Numbered from the stretch's first letter, positions 1-9,185 are shown. The stretch is DNA of 64,000 nt from Lactococcus sp. S-13 (GCF_004210295.1 NZ_SDAK01000001.1:1302001-1366000); one strand, 5' to 3'. Notes: generated by a model from the letters alone, not told the origin. A program made the numbers and translations.

Positions 1-979
1 TTCCTGTTCCGACTAACATACTCTCTCCAGTACTTAGACGATTCATTTTTCCGACAAAATAGGCGGGCAAAAATTTCGTTAAAATAGCCAAAACTGTAAA
101 AAGTAAGATGATCCACGGATGATGAATCAAACTATCAAACTGCACCGAAATCGCAATCAAAACAAAGAACACGGGGATAAAAATAACGTAACCAATCGCC
201 GAGGTGTATTCTTCGATTTTATGACTCACTTCTGTTTGTGAAATCGCAATTCCCGCAAAGAAACTGCCGATAACAGCTGACATTCCAACCGCATTGGCAA
301 GCAAGCTCAATCCCAAACAGATAATCAGCGCAACAATTGTATTTTTATTGGCCAGCGGTAATTTTTGCACAAACTTCCAAAGTCTTGGAATCATCTTGTG
401 AACTGCAAACAAGAAGGCGAAAAAGAGGAGTTCAAGAGAAAATTTGAGCGCCAATTGTCCACCAGAACCACCATTTTTAAAGCTGGTAAAAATGGACAAA
501 ATCAAAACAGCCAGAATATCATCAACCACGGCTGCACCAAGGATTATTGAACCCGCACGTGTACTTAATTTACCATATTCTTGTAGCACTTCCACCGTGA
601 TGGACACCGAAGTAGCGGCAAAAACAACCCCATAGAAAAAACTGGTTGATAGGCCATATCCCAAGCTCGCCGCGACAATAGCAAAGACCGAAAGTGGCAC
701 TAAAACACCACCGACCGCCACCAGCATGGACGCCTTAAAATTTTTCTTCAATACCGTCAGATCGCTCTCTATCCCGGCAAGAAACATGAGCAAAATCACG
801 CCAATTTCGGACATTACTTCTAGGACGTGTCCGCCATGAACAAGTCCTAAAACCGAGGGTGCAATAAGAATTCCGACCAGCATCTGGCCAACTACTGCTG
901 GAATTTTCATTCGTCGAGAAATCAATGTAGCAAAAAGCGAAGCGACTAAAACAATTGTGAGTTGTAAAATATCATTCAT
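1..979 (-). CDS. Cation:proton antiporter, NapA/KefB type (CPA2), 3' part outside window
   Basis: The reading frame is open from ATG at 979 to the left edge, so the C-terminus is missing. The product is almost entirely hydrophobic helices and starts MNDILQLTIVL. An early stretch resembles the family's LLxFLAGxExD segment (ILLMFLAGIESD), and a GAAVVDDILAV segment carries the paired Asp residues of CPA2 transport sites. Such proteins exchange Na+ or K+ for protons across the membrane. A TAAAAT hexamer ends 6 nt before the ATG and there is no clear ribosome binding site, so the mRNA may be leaderless. The exact ion cannot be told from the sequence. Confidence 0.85.
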   Translation of the reverse strand, partial: MNDILQLTIVLVASLFATLISRRMKIPAVVGQMLVGILIAPSVLGLVHGGHVLEVMSEIGVILLMFLAGIESDLTVLKKNFKASMLVAVGGVLVPLSVFAIVAASLGYGLSTSFFYGVVFAATSVSITVEVLQEYGKLSTRAGSIILGAAVVDDILAVLILSIFTSFKNGGSGGQLALKFSLELLFFAFLFAVHKMIPRLWKFVQKLPLANKNTIVALIICLGLSLLANAVGMSAVIGSFFAGIAISQTEVSHKIEEYTSAIGYVIFIPVFFVLIAISVQFDSLIHHPWIILLFTVLAILTKFLPAYFVGKMNRLSTGESMLVGTG

Positions 980-1033
980 TTTCTCATTTTAACACATTTT
1001 TCTTAGACAAACTCATCTTTTCAATTTTATTTC

Positions 1034-2197
1034 TTAGAAAGCGAAGGTTTTGACAAGACGTTTTGTTGCTTCTTCGATTACTGTAAAGGGAGCGGCCACA
1101 TTCAAGCGCGCATGACCCGCCCCCTCAAGCCCAAATGAACTGCCGCTATTTAAAATTAACTGACTGTCATTTAATAATTTTTCCTGAAGCGCCTCGTCAC
1201 TCAACTCGTAAGCAGAAAAGTCCAACCAAATCAGATAGGTGCCTTGTGGTTTCATCACTTTAATTTTAGTTTTTTCAGTCAGTTCATCAAGGATATAAGT
1301 CACATTTTTTTCTAAAACTTCCTTAAGTTCTTGCAACCATTCATGCCCGTGAGTGAGGGCAGCTTCTGTGGCGAGCATCCCCAAAGTGCTGATTTCATGC
1401 TGATTATTTGCTAATCTTTGCTCAAGATATTGGTCACGTAACTCAGGATTTTCAATGATTGCAAATGAACATTTTACCCCTGCAATATTGAATGTTTTCG
1501 TGGCTGATGAGAGAATGATTGTAAATTCTTTAAAATCTGCGGAAAGCGTGTTGAAACTTTGATGAACATTGCCAAACAAGGTCAAATCTTGATGAATTTC
1601 GTCTGACACCAATAAAACCTGATGTTTTTGGCAAATTTCGCCAATTTTGAGCAATTCATCTTTGCGCCAAACACGTCCACCTGGATTGTGAGGATTGCAC
1701 AGAATGTACAATTTAACAGAATTTTCAACAATATCTTTTTCCAATTGTTCAAAATCAATGACAAATTCGCCATTTTTTTCCGTCAGTGAATTTTCTACCA
1801 CTTTACGCTGATTCAGCTTAATCGTCCGAGCAAAAGGAGGATACGCTGGGGTGTTGATCAGTACTGCCTCATTTTTTTGCGTAAAGGCTTGAATCGCAAG
1901 GCCTAACGCTGGCACCACGCCTTCCACAAAAATAAGACTTTCTTTAGAAAAAGAATAGCCATGCTGCGTCTTTTCCCAATTTCTCACTGCTTCTACTAAT
2001 GTTTCTTTAATATAAGCATAGCCATAAACCGCATAATCTGCATAGTCGTGAATACTTTGCGTGATTTCAGGCAAAGCAATAAAGTCCATATCAGCCACCC
2101 AAAGCGGTAATTGCTCAGGGTGTTTTTGAACATTTTGCCATTTGATTGAATTATTGGTACGTCGGTTGGGAAGGCTTGTAAAATCATATTTTGCCAT
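1034..2197 (-). CDS. ytjE: PLP-dependent C-S lyase/aminotransferase, MalY/PatB family
   Basis: A 387-residue fold-type I PLP enzyme. It has the WVADMDF start typical of MalY/PatB, a CNPHNPGGRVW segment, a VSDEIH cofactor aspartate and SATKTFNIAGVK with the Schiff-base lysine. Enzymes of this family cleave cystathionine, cysteine or methionine C-S bonds in the cytoplasm. In Lactococcus the orthologue YtjE is linked to volatile sulfur compound formation. ATG at 2197 has an AAGAG 8 nt upstream and is preferred over a GTG three codons earlier. The gene lies last in the metA-metB-ytjE direction, 95 nt after metB, with a repeat hairpin in the gap. Confidence 0.88.
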   Translation of the reverse strand: MAKYDFTSLPNRRTNNSIKWQNVQKHPEQLPLWVADMDFIALPEITQSIHDYADYAVYGYAYIKETLVEAVRNWEKTQHGYSFSKESLIFVEGVVPALGLAIQAFTQKNEAVLINTPAYPPFARTIKLNQRKVVENSLTEKNGEFVIDFEQLEKDIVENSVKLYILCNPHNPGGRVWRKDELLKIGEICQKHQVLLVSDEIHQDLTLFGNVHQSFNTLSADFKEFTIILSSATKTFNIAGVKCSFAIIENPELRDQYLEQRLANNQHEISTLGMLATEAALTHGHEWLQELKEVLEKNVTYILDELTEKTKIKVMKPQGTYLIWLDFSAYELSDEALQEKLLNDSQLILNSGSSFGLEGAGHARLNVAAPFTVIEEATKRLVKTFAF

Positions 2198-2253
2198 ATT
2201 TATCACTCTTTTCTAATCTTCACTACATTTTTAGTTCATAAAACGTGACTTTT

Positions 2254-2280
2254 TTACTGACGAAAATTCCGTCAGCAATT
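2254..2280. repeat. CTGACG/CGTCAG hairpin between metB and ytjE
   Basis: CTGACG at 2257-2262 and CGTCAG at 2270-2275 form an inverted pair with a 7-nt A/T loop. It is one of the many copies of the window-wide repeat family. There is no long U tract, so it is more likely an mRNA stem than a terminator. Confidence 0.6.
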
Positions 2281-2292
2281 TAGTCAATCTTT

Positions 2293-3381
2293 TTAATCCG
2301 TCAGCGCTTGCTCGAGGTCTTCAATCAAATCGTCAGCAGCTTCAATCCCAACTGACAGCCGGAGCAAATCATCCGTCAAACCATAACTCGCTCGGATTTC
2401 CACAGGAATATCATGATGTGTTTGTGTCGCTGGATAAGTAATTAAACTTTCCACACCACCCAAACTTTCAGCAAAAGTAAAGACTTTCAAGCGGTTTAAA
2501 ATCTGTGGAATTTTCGTTTCGTCAGCAACTTTTACGGAAATCATTCCCCCAAGTCCTGTATAAATCACCTGTTTTACTGACGGATTTTTCGTCAGCATTT
2601 TCGCAATTTTTTGCGCATTAGCGGTCGCTCTCTCCATCCGCAAACTCAAAGTTTTCAAGCCCCGCATCAGCAAATAACTATCAAAAGGCGATAAGACAGC
2701 GCCTGTGGTGTTGAGCTGATATAACAATTTTTCATACAAAAGCTCATCACGGACAATCACAGCACCAGCCAAAACATCATTATGGCCTGATAAATATTTC
2801 GTTGCCGAATGAATCACCAAATCGGCTCCCAATTCCAAAGGTCGCTGGTAAATGGGAGTATAAAAAGTATTGTCCACAACCACTTTCGCACCATTTTTCT
2901 GCGCCTTATCCGCAATTTTTTCAATATTAAACTCAACCATCATCGGATTAGTCGGTGTCTCAATATAAACAACATCTGTATTTTCATCAATCAAATCAAG
3001 CATCTCTTGCTCATCATTTGCATAAGAAAAAGAAAAACGTCCCTCTTGCTCTTTTTCATCGAACCAGCGAAATGATCCACCGTACAAATCACGACTCGCC
3101 ACGATTTTCGCCCCTACAGGAAAAAGCTCCAGAGCCAGCACAACCGCTGCCATTCCAGAAGCAGTCGCCAAAGCAAAGCGGCCCGATTCAATTGTCGCAA
3201 GTGCGTTTTCAAGCGTTGAGCGCGTTGGATTTTTTGTCCGCGTGTAATCAAAACCTGTCGATTTTCCAAACTCTGGATGTTGATAAGTTGTCGAGAAATG
3301 TAAAGGCGTCACTAAAGCCCCTGTTGCTGCGTCAGAATGAATCCCCACTTGTGCCAAAATCGTATCTAATTTTTTACTCAT
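2293..3381 (-). CDS. metB: Cystathionine gamma-synthase / O-acetylhomoserine-type trans-sulfuration enzyme
   Basis: A 362-residue Cys/Met-metabolism PLP enzyme. It shows YTRTKNPTR near the N-terminus, ASGMAAV, VVDNTF and SATKYLSGHNDV with the PLP lysine. It would condense an activated homoserine (here probably O-acetylhomoserine made by the upstream enzyme) with cysteine. Cystathionine beta-lyase activity is hard to exclude for this family. Its ATG overlaps the metA stop by 4 nt (ATGA), so the two are translationally coupled. Codons around 2577-2595 contain an inverted CTGACG/CGTCAG pair encoding MLTKNPSV, a coding copy of the dispersed repeat. Confidence 0.85.
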   Translation of the reverse strand: MSKKLDTILAQVGIHSDAATGALVTPLHFSTTYQHPEFGKSTGFDYTRTKNPTRSTLENALATIESGRFALATASGMAAVVLALELFPVGAKIVASRDLYGGSFRWFDEKEQEGRFSFSYANDEQEMLDLIDENTDVVYIETPTNPMMVEFNIEKIADKAQKNGAKVVVDNTFYTPIYQRPLELGADLVIHSATKYLSGHNDVLAGAVIVRDELLYEKLLYQLNTTGAVLSPFDSYLLMRGLKTLSLRMERATANAQKIAKMLTKNPSVKQVIYTGLGGMISVKVADETKIPQILNRLKVFTFAESLGGVESLITYPATQTHHDIPVEIRASYGLTDDLLRLSVGIEAADDLIEDLEQALTD

Positions 3382-4343
3382 AATTCTTCTCCATTTTCAT
3401 TAAAATCATAATCCTCTTCCAAATGCTTACTTAAACGCTCAGCGACATAGGGCGTCCCTTGATAAACCGCATAATTAAGCCAATTTGAAAAGAAAAGCGA
3501 AGCCGCCGAAGCCCAGTTCATTTTAGGTGGCTTTCGATCATCATCTTCTGGGAAATAATGCTTAGGCAGCTCTGGTTGCAGACCAGACGCTTTGTCCCTC
3601 TGATACTCCCATGCCAAAGTATCCCGATCATACTCCAAATGCCCAAAAAGATAAACCTCCCGCAAGTTTTTCTTAGCCAAAATTGACAAACCCGCTTCCT
3701 GAGATTTTGACAAAACTTCTAAATCAGCAACTTTAGTAATTGCCTGCTCATCCGAACACGTATACCGGGACTGTGGACAATAAAAATAATCATCAAACCC
3801 TCTGAATAAAGGATTCTTTGGATTTTCCACAGAACTCTCAAAAATTCCACATAATTTTTGAGCTAAATTTTCTTTTTCTACACCGTAACGTGCATAAAGT
3901 CCCGCTTGCGCTCCCCAACAAATATGTAGGGTAGAATAAACATGACTCTTACTCCAATTCATAATCTCTAAAAATTCCGCCCAATAATCCACAGCCTCAA
4001 ACTCCAACTGTTCAACAGGCGCTCCCGTAACAATCAAACCATCGTAATAGTTTGCTTTGACCTGCGAAAAAGACTTATAAAAACTATCCAAATGCGATTG
4101 TTGCGTATTCTTAACCTCATGTGTCGCTGTATATAAAAAATCAACATTAATTTGCAAAGGCGTATTGGATAAAAGTCGTAAGATTTGGGTTTCTGTCACT
4201 AATTTTCGCGGCATTAGATTCACCACCAGCAAGTTCAACAAACGAATATTTTGCTTCTTTGCTCGCTCACTATCCATCACAAAAATATTATCTGCCCGCA
4301 ATTCCTCAATTGCAGGCAGATTCTTTATTACCTTTACTGGCAT
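3378..4343 (-). CDS. metA: Homoserine O-acetyltransferase (MetA/HTS family)
   Basis: A 321-residue MetA-family acyltransferase, the first step of methionine synthesis from homoserine. The catalytic residues fall at the family positions: Cys142 in HICWGAQA, and His235 and Glu237 in FGHLEYD. Residue 111 in GAPVEQLEF is Glu. In this family Glu111 goes with acetyl-CoA use and Gly111 with succinyl-CoA use, so the product is predicted to be O-acetylhomoserine even though annotation pipelines often write succinyltransferase. GGGGAG precedes the ATG. It is first in the metA-metB-ytjE unit, behind a good promoter and a CmbR-like box. Confidence 0.92.
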   Translation of the reverse strand: MPVKVIKNLPAIEELRADNIFVMDSERAKKQNIRLLNLLVVNLMPRKLVTETQILRLLSNTPLQINVDFLYTATHEVKNTQQSHLDSFYKSFSQVKANYYDGLIVTGAPVEQLEFEAVDYWAEFLEIMNWSKSHVYSTLHICWGAQAGLYARYGVEKENLAQKLCGIFESSVENPKNPLFRGFDDYFYCPQSRYTCSDEQAITKVADLEVLSKSQEAGLSILAKKNLREVYLFGHLEYDRDTLAWEYQRDKASGLQPELPKHYFPEDDDRKPPKMNWASAASLFFSNWLNYAVYQGTPYVAERLSKHLEEDYDFNENGEEL

Positions 4344-4380
4344 AAACTCCCCAATTCATAAAAAAATTTTAATAGGTTTA

Positions 4381-4454
4381 ATTATAGCCCTTCAAGATTT
4401 ATTTACAATAGCCTCGCATTTTGATTCTACGATGAGGTTATTTAAAAATTTTAA
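4381..4454 (-). promoter_or_regulatory. metA promoter with CmbR-like box
   Basis: On the minus strand TTGTAA (4403-4408) and TATAAT (4381-4386) are separated by 16 bp. Upstream at 4442-4454, plus strand, TTAAAAATTTTAA matches the CmbR box TWAAAAATTNNTA of lactococcal sulfur-amino-acid genes at all but one position. This suggests activation by the LysR-type regulator CmbR. That regulator is not in the window. Confidence 0.6.
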
Positions 4455-4465
4455 GTTCAGTATAA

Positions 4466-4488
4466 GAAAAAAACTACCCAAAGGTAGT
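4466..4488 (-). terminator. Intrinsic terminator after the flavin oxidoreductase gene
   Basis: On the minus strand ACTACC-TTTG-GGTAGT is followed by seven T. It starts directly after the stop codon at 4490-4492. Confidence 0.75.
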
Positions 4489-4489
4489 C

Positions 4490-5572
4490 TTATTGATAAC
4501 GGCGTTCTAAATATTTAAACATCGGATGTGGCATTGGTAAATCTTTTATTGCTTTACCAAATGGTTTTTCAACTGGAGTTGTAGTCAACTCACCAGAGAT
4601 TTTCAACGGAAATTCTGGATCAACCAATAGCTGTTGACCAATTGCCGCCAATTCCGCATTTTCCAAAAGTGCCTCAACATCGGCTTTCGTGCGTACGCCA
4701 CCCACACCAATCAACGGGATTTCTCCTGCCAAGATTTCATGAATATAAGCCAGTTGAGATTTTTCTTGATAAGCTAGCGCATTCGATTTTCGATCAAAAT
4801 GTCTTAAAGAAACATGAAGATAATCTAATTTTTTCTTTTTCAATTCTTTCAAGAACCACAAACTATCCGCAAATTGAATTCCAGGTTCCGTCACCTCAAG
4901 AGGTGAAAAACGGTAACCCACAGCAAATGGCCGTCCTGCTTGCTCTGCCTCAAAAAGCACCCGATCAATAACAGCAAGAGGAAATTTAGCACGTTTTTCT
5001 AAACTTCCCCCCCATTCATCTGTCCGACGATTGGAGTGTGGTGAGAAAAACTGTTGAATCAAATAACCATTTGCCCCATGAATCTCTACACCATCAAAAC
5101 CAGCAATAATCGCTCGTCGCGTTGCTTGCCCAAAAGCTTCAATGAGTTCAGAAATTTCAGCAGTGGTCAATTCACGAGGAAGTTCAGCACCAGCAAATTC
5201 AGCAGCAACTCCCGAAGCAGACACGACTTGCTCACCAGTCACCTTCATTGAGGCCATTCGTCCTGCATGAAAAATTTGCAAAATCGCCTTACTTCCAGCT
5301 TCATGAATCTCCCCTGTCAATTCACTCAAGCGTCCAATCGCTTCATCAGTAGCAATCGTCAGCTCTCCAGCCCAACCCTTACCGTTGTCTGTTACATTTG
5401 CCGTTCCTGTAATCACAGCACCCAAACCTTTGCTACGTTTGGCATAATGTTGAATTTCTTCCTGAGTGACAATGCCATCGTGAAAACTTGACACAATGGT
5501 CATTGGAGCCATAACTAAGCGATTTTTCAGCTCCACTCCAGAGCGTAATTTTAGCGATTGATTAAAATTCAT
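4490..5572 (-). CDS. NADH-dependent flavin oxidoreductase (old yellow enzyme family)
   Basis: A 360-residue TIM-barrel FMN oxidoreductase. It has LVMAPM near the N-terminus, the QIFHAGR histidine segment, and the family signature HGANGYLIQQFFSP followed by NRRTDEWGGS. The C-terminal IGVGGVRT and AIGQQLLVDP bind the FMN phosphate. The natural substrate is unknown; relatives reduce activated C=C bonds. The start overlaps the preceding NUDIX gene stop by 1 nt (TAATG), so AEC transporter, NUDIX and this gene form one operon. Confidence 0.88.
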   Translation of the reverse strand: MNFNQSLKLRSGVELKNRLVMAPMTIVSSFHDGIVTQEEIQHYAKRSKGLGAVITGTANVTDNGKGWAGELTIATDEAIGRLSELTGEIHEAGSKAILQIFHAGRMASMKVTGEQVVSASGVAAEFAGAELPRELTTAEISELIEAFGQATRRAIIAGFDGVEIHGANGYLIQQFFSPHSNRRTDEWGGSLEKRAKFPLAVIDRVLFEAEQAGRPFAVGYRFSPLEVTEPGIQFADSLWFLKELKKKKLDYLHVSLRHFDRKSNALAYQEKSQLAYIHEILAGEIPLIGVGGVRTKADVEALLENAELAAIGQQLLVDPEFPLKISGELTTTPVEKPFGKAIKDLPMPHPMFKYLERRYQ

Positions 5573-6147
5573 TATTTTTTATCCTCTTTATCCTTCTTAA
5601 TTCGCAGAATTATTTTATCATAAATCACTTTCATTTCCTTTTCAGACGACTTTTTTGAAAATTCATCTAGCGCAATCCAAGCTAATCCACCTGTTTCATC
5701 CCGGTTTTCTCGTAGCTTTTGTCCTTCTTTGGCTTCAAACAAGAAAGTAACATTCAGATGCAAATGTGCCGAAACATAACCATGAGTGCGATGGAAATGC
5801 CCAAAAACAGGTAAATTTTCAATTGAAATTGGCGCCGAAGACAAGAGTTTTAAATCTGTCAAACCACTTTCTTCCTGAACCTCTTTACGAGCCACACGCA
5901 CCAAATCAGTATCTCCATCTGCATGACCGCCCAACCAGCCCCAACTCTGATAAATTCTATGAAAAATCCCTAACACCTTATCTCTTTTTTCATTCAGCAC
6001 AAAAGCACTCGCTGTAAAATGTGCCATTGTCTCTCGCGTAAAATTCTTTTCATCCTGAGCAAATTGGCGAAAAATCGCCAAATCCACTATTTCTTGCTCG
6101 CCTTGAGCTACAAAATTTTCTAATAATAGTTCTAATTCATTTTTCAT
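5572..6147 (-). CDS. NUDIX hydrolase
   Basis: A 191-residue NUDIX-domain protein. The NUDIX box around residues 93-116 reads GGHADGDTDLVRVARKEVQE then ESGL. The metal-binding REUXEEXGU part is kept as KEVQEESGL, but the first Glu of the consensus is replaced by Thr flanked by Asp residues. The substrate cannot be predicted; this GGHADGD subtype is usually annotated only as NUDIX. It sits 15 nt after the AEC transporter gene and overlaps the next stop/start by 1 nt. Confidence 0.85.
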   Translation of the reverse strand: MKNELELLLENFVAQGEQEIVDLAIFRQFAQDEKNFTRETMAHFTASAFVLNEKRDKVLGIFHRIYQSWGWLGGHADGDTDLVRVARKEVQEESGLTDLKLLSSAPISIENLPVFGHFHRTHGYVSAHLHLNVTFLFEAKEGQKLRENRDETGGLAWIALDEFSKKSSEKEMKVIYDKIILRIKKDKEDKK

Positions 6148-6162
6148 TTTCTAGTATAATCC

Positions 6163-7080
6163 TCACAAAATAAGTACAATAACACTCATCAAGACCAAAG
6201 AAATAAACATCGATAAGCTAATAGCCAAACCAGCAACCGCTTTATCATTTCCCAATTCTATAGCCTGAATCATATGTAAAAATGACATTGGACAAAAGAA
6301 AATGAGTAATAAAACTTCCTTGATGAGATGGGGAAAAGGACTGACAAAATAAATCAAGGCGCCTAAAAAAGCAGCCAACAGATAACGCCAACTTAAAATT
6401 TTGATTACTAACCACAATTTTCCCTTAGGCAGGCGAAATTCCATAAACAAGCCAATAGTAAAAATAGAGAGCAACGTATTAGCATTAGCCAGTGGGCGAA
6501 TACAAAGAAGCCAAGTAGACGGAAAAGACCAACCCAAAATAGCTAAAATAAACATTAGCAGATAGACAACAAAAGGTGGATTTCTTAAAAGAACACTTGA
6601 AATATCTCGAAAAGAAAAACCATGTTGTCGTTTTTCGCTTGTCATCTCCACTATCGCTTGAGTTGTTCCAGTCACCATGAACGAATTTCCCATATCAAAC
6701 ATGGCTAAAAAAGGAATGGCTGCTGGGAAAAAACTACTCACAAATGGAATTGAAAAATTTCCGATATTGTAACCCGAAAGATTAAACATATAAAGGCCGC
6801 GTTCTTCCACAGTTTCCTTACGTCCCATAAATTTTCCGATGAAAACTAGCACTAAATTAGATATAATTCCTAGCGCCATAAGGATAAAATAAAGCACAGA
6901 AAGTCTGGTCTGATTCACACCTATAAGAATTGTTGCTGGCAAAGTGATAAAGACTACCAATTTGGAAACTAGCGCACCGTCTTTAGAGTGAACTAAGCCA
7001 ATTTTTTTAAGCAAAATCGCCAAAAATAAAATGAGTAAGATACTTAACGCATTGAGAAAAATTGTTATCATAAGCTTCAC
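6163..7080 (-). CDS. AEC family transporter (auxin efflux carrier-like permease)
   Basis: About 305 residues with some ten hydrophobic segments in two halves and the AEC pattern: an N-terminal IGLVHSKDGALVSKLVVFITLPA segment and a central GNFSIPF. Bacterial members export or import small organic acids such as malate or malonate; the substrate here is unknown. The first codon is GTG at 7080 with no obvious ribosome binding site, and ATG at 7071 is an alternative. It heads an operon with the NUDIX and flavin oxidoreductase genes. Confidence 0.8.
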   Translation of the reverse strand: MKLMITIFLNALSILLILFLAILLKKIGLVHSKDGALVSKLVVFITLPATILIGVNQTRLSVLYFILMALGIISNLVLVFIGKFMGRKETVEERGLYMFNLSGYNIGNFSIPFVSSFFPAAIPFLAMFDMGNSFMVTGTTQAIVEMTSEKRQHGFSFRDISSVLLRNPPFVVYLLMFILAILGWSFPSTWLLCIRPLANANTLLSIFTIGLFMEFRLPKGKLWLVIKILSWRYLLAAFLGALIYFVSPFPHLIKEVLLLIFFCPMSFLHMIQAIELGNDKAVAGLAISLSMFISLVLMSVIVLIL

Positions 7081-7147
7081 AGTTTATTCATATGAGTAGC
7101 TTTTCTACTCTTCTAAACCTTCATTTTTATTGTATCACTTTTATAAA

Positions 7148-7178
7148 AAAAGAATCTCGTTAAAAAACGAGAAGTTCT
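7148..7178 (-). terminator. Terminator after the LacX-like epimerase gene
   Basis: On the minus strand an AGAA..TCTCGTT stem pairs with AACGAGA..TTCT around a T-rich loop and is followed by T7. It lies immediately after the stop codon at 7181. Confidence 0.75.
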
Positions 7179-7180
7179 TT

Positions 7181-8050
7181 TTAATTGATTTCAATAAAAT
7201 ACTCACAAGAAAACTTTCCTTCTGGTGCCAATTCATTAATTCCAAATTTCGTTGTCAGGTCGCCATCTGTATTCTCATCATCCGCAATTCCACACCATGG
7301 TTCAATGCAGACAAAAGGAGCTTCTGTGGGATACGGTGACCACAAACCAAAATAAGGCATACCCTTCCAAGTCACCGTCACACCATGATTATCCAAGCTG
7401 TTGGTCAAAGAAACTTTCATCTCGTCTGATGAGCTATAAACTAGAGCATCTTTATCAAAAAGCTCATGTTTCAACGGTAATTCTTGAACTTCCACTTCAA
7501 ATTTTTCGTCAACTTTAATTGTCCCTGAAGGAGGATCCAGCGGGATAAAAGTCCGTTTTTCAGCGGGTGAAATCGTTAATTTGTAATCCTCAAATGAGCC
7601 ATTTTTGAGAGGAACATTAAAGGCAGGATGAGCGCCAACACCAAAATTCATAAATTTTTCATCTTTATTTTGAACCATATAGCGAACTTTGATTTTATTT
7701 CCCACTAATTTATAAGCCACTTGGAAAATGAAACGGAAAGGATAGTGATTGAGACTGTCCTCATTTTCCCGTAGCTCAAAAATTAATTCATCAGCCTCAG
7801 CTTTAATCACTTTGAACTCATTATCGCGTGCAAACCCATGTCCACCCATTTGATAAGTTTTTTCAGCATAGTGATACTTCCCATTTTTTAACTTCCCTAC
7901 AATTGGAAAAAGAACAGGGGCGTGACGTCCCCAGAATTTTGGATCTGCCTGCCAGAGGTATTCTATTTCTTCATGCTGGATAGAGTGCATCTCAGCACCA
8001 AAAGTATCCACAAGAACTGTCAATTGATCATTTTTTAAAGTATGTTCCAT
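7181..8050 (-). CDS. Aldose 1-epimerase family protein, LacX-like
   Basis: A 289-residue galactose-mutarotase-fold protein with the YLWQADPKFWGRHAPVLFP segment and MGGHGFARD typical of the LacX/YphB subgroup. These bind sugars and are thought to interconvert anomers or phosphorylated sugars; the exact substrate is not known. It is clearly distinct from the second, true GalM in the gal operon at 51.4 kb. It is monocistronic, with AAGGAG before ATG and a terminator directly after the stop. Confidence 0.82.
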   Translation of the reverse strand: MEHTLKNDQLTVLVDTFGAEMHSIQHEEIEYLWQADPKFWGRHAPVLFPIVGKLKNGKYHYAEKTYQMGGHGFARDNEFKVIKAEADELIFELRENEDSLNHYPFRFIFQVAYKLVGNKIKVRYMVQNKDEKFMNFGVGAHPAFNVPLKNGSFEDYKLTISPAEKRTFIPLDPPSGTIKVDEKFEVEVQELPLKHELFDKDALVYSSSDEMKVSLTNSLDNHGVTVTWKGMPYFGLWSPYPTEAPFVCIEPWCGIADDENTDGDLTTKFGINELAPEGKFSCEYFIEIN

Positions 8051-8151
8051 GATAAACTCCTTAGTATTTTATTCGTTAGCTCTATTTTACCATTTTTTTG
8101 TATAGATCACTTTGATTAGTAAATAACTCAGCTATTCCTTTTTGAAAGATG

Positions 8152-8177
8152 AAAAAAACCGTTGGCTAACGGATTTT
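8152..8177 (-). terminator. Terminator of the rsgA-rpe-rmuC-yhaM operon
   Basis: On the minus strand CCGTT-AGCC-AACGG is followed by seven T. It lies 4 nt after the yhaM stop codon. Confidence 0.85.
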
Positions 8178-8180
8178 TCT

Positions 8181-9122
8181 TTAATTTTTGGGTTTATAAA
8201 AATTACGGTTAGATAACGCCCAGACACGTTGACTGAATTGTCCCGGCTCAAGAGTTGCTGTTGCTGTCGTCATCATCATCATATTAGCATCCATGACGTC
8301 AATCTGATGAATCATTTCCGCTTCCATGATTTGTGGACGAACAGGGCTGCCATATTCTAACTCGCCGTGGTGACTAAGCAAGCAATGACGGAGTATCAAT
8401 AAATCTTCATTGTCATCATCAAAACCAAGTTCGATAGCTGCTTTGCTCACCTCTTCATCAATCAAAACAATATGACCCAATAAATTGCCACGTATTGTAT
8501 AACTCGTATTTTCGCTTCCTGTAAACTCTAAACATTTTGCCATGTCATGGAGCAAAACACCTGCAAACATCAGACTTTCGTCCAGTTGTGGATAAACTTC
8601 ACAGACTTTTTCAGCTAGGTGGAGCATTGTCGTGGTATGAAAAGCTAATCCTCCTTCAAACGCGTGATGATTTGTTTTCGCTGCTGGATATTCGTAAAAC
8701 TCTTTATCAAACTTTTTCAGGATGGCTCGGACAATACGATTCAAAGTAGCATTTTCAATTTTGAAAACAATTCCTTGAACGTATTCTCGTAAATCTTTCT
8801 CTTTAACCGGTGAAGTTTCCCGATAGTCTTTTGGATTATTTGGCTCATTATCGTTTGCAATCCGGAGCTGAATTTTATTGACTTGAGGCATTCCATTATA
8901 AAGTTCTTTGAGGGCTTTCATGTGGACAACACGTCCCGCCCGAAATTGCTCAACAGCTTTGGGATTTGCATCCCAAATATTTCCATTTATTGTTCCTGTA
9001 CGATCTTGGAAGCTAAGGGCGAGGTAATCCTTACCTGCACGAGTTTGGCGAAGCTCGACTGATTTGATCAGGTAAAAACCTTCAAAAAAATCACCAATTT
9101 CTAAGTTTTTGATGAGAACCAT
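8181..9122 (-). CDS. yhaM: 3'-5' exoribonuclease YhaM (OB-fold plus HD domain)
   Basis: A 313-residue protein when started at ATG 9122, which has AAGGAG 7 nt upstream; an upstream in-frame extension to 9197 lacks a ribosome binding site and is rejected. The N-terminus holds a tRNA_anti/OB fold (LSFQDRTGTINGNIWD). The middle holds an HD phosphohydrolase domain with HTTTM, LLHDMAK and HCLLSHHGE metal ligands. YhaM/Cbf1 trims RNA 3' ends. The length matches the B. subtilis protein (314). It ends the rsgA...rmuC cluster but has its own possible promoter in the 119-nt gap after rmuC. Confidence 0.9.
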   Translation of the reverse strand: MVLIKNLEIGDFFEGFYLIKSVELRQTRAGKDYLALSFQDRTGTINGNIWDANPKAVEQFRAGRVVHMKALKELYNGMPQVNKIQLRIANDNEPNNPKDYRETSPVKEKDLREYVQGIVFKIENATLNRIVRAILKKFDKEFYEYPAAKTNHHAFEGGLAFHTTTMLHLAEKVCEVYPQLDESLMFAGVLLHDMAKCLEFTGSENTSYTIRGNLLGHIVLIDEEVSKAAIELGFDDDNEDLLILRHCLLSHHGELEYGSPVRPQIMEAEMIHQIDVMDANMMMMTTATATLEPGQFSQRVWALSNRNFYKPKN

Positions 9123-9185
9123 ATTTGTCTCCTTTTTAGAGGTAGCCTCGTGATTGACCAAATAGATCAAGTTTAAGGCTAAATT

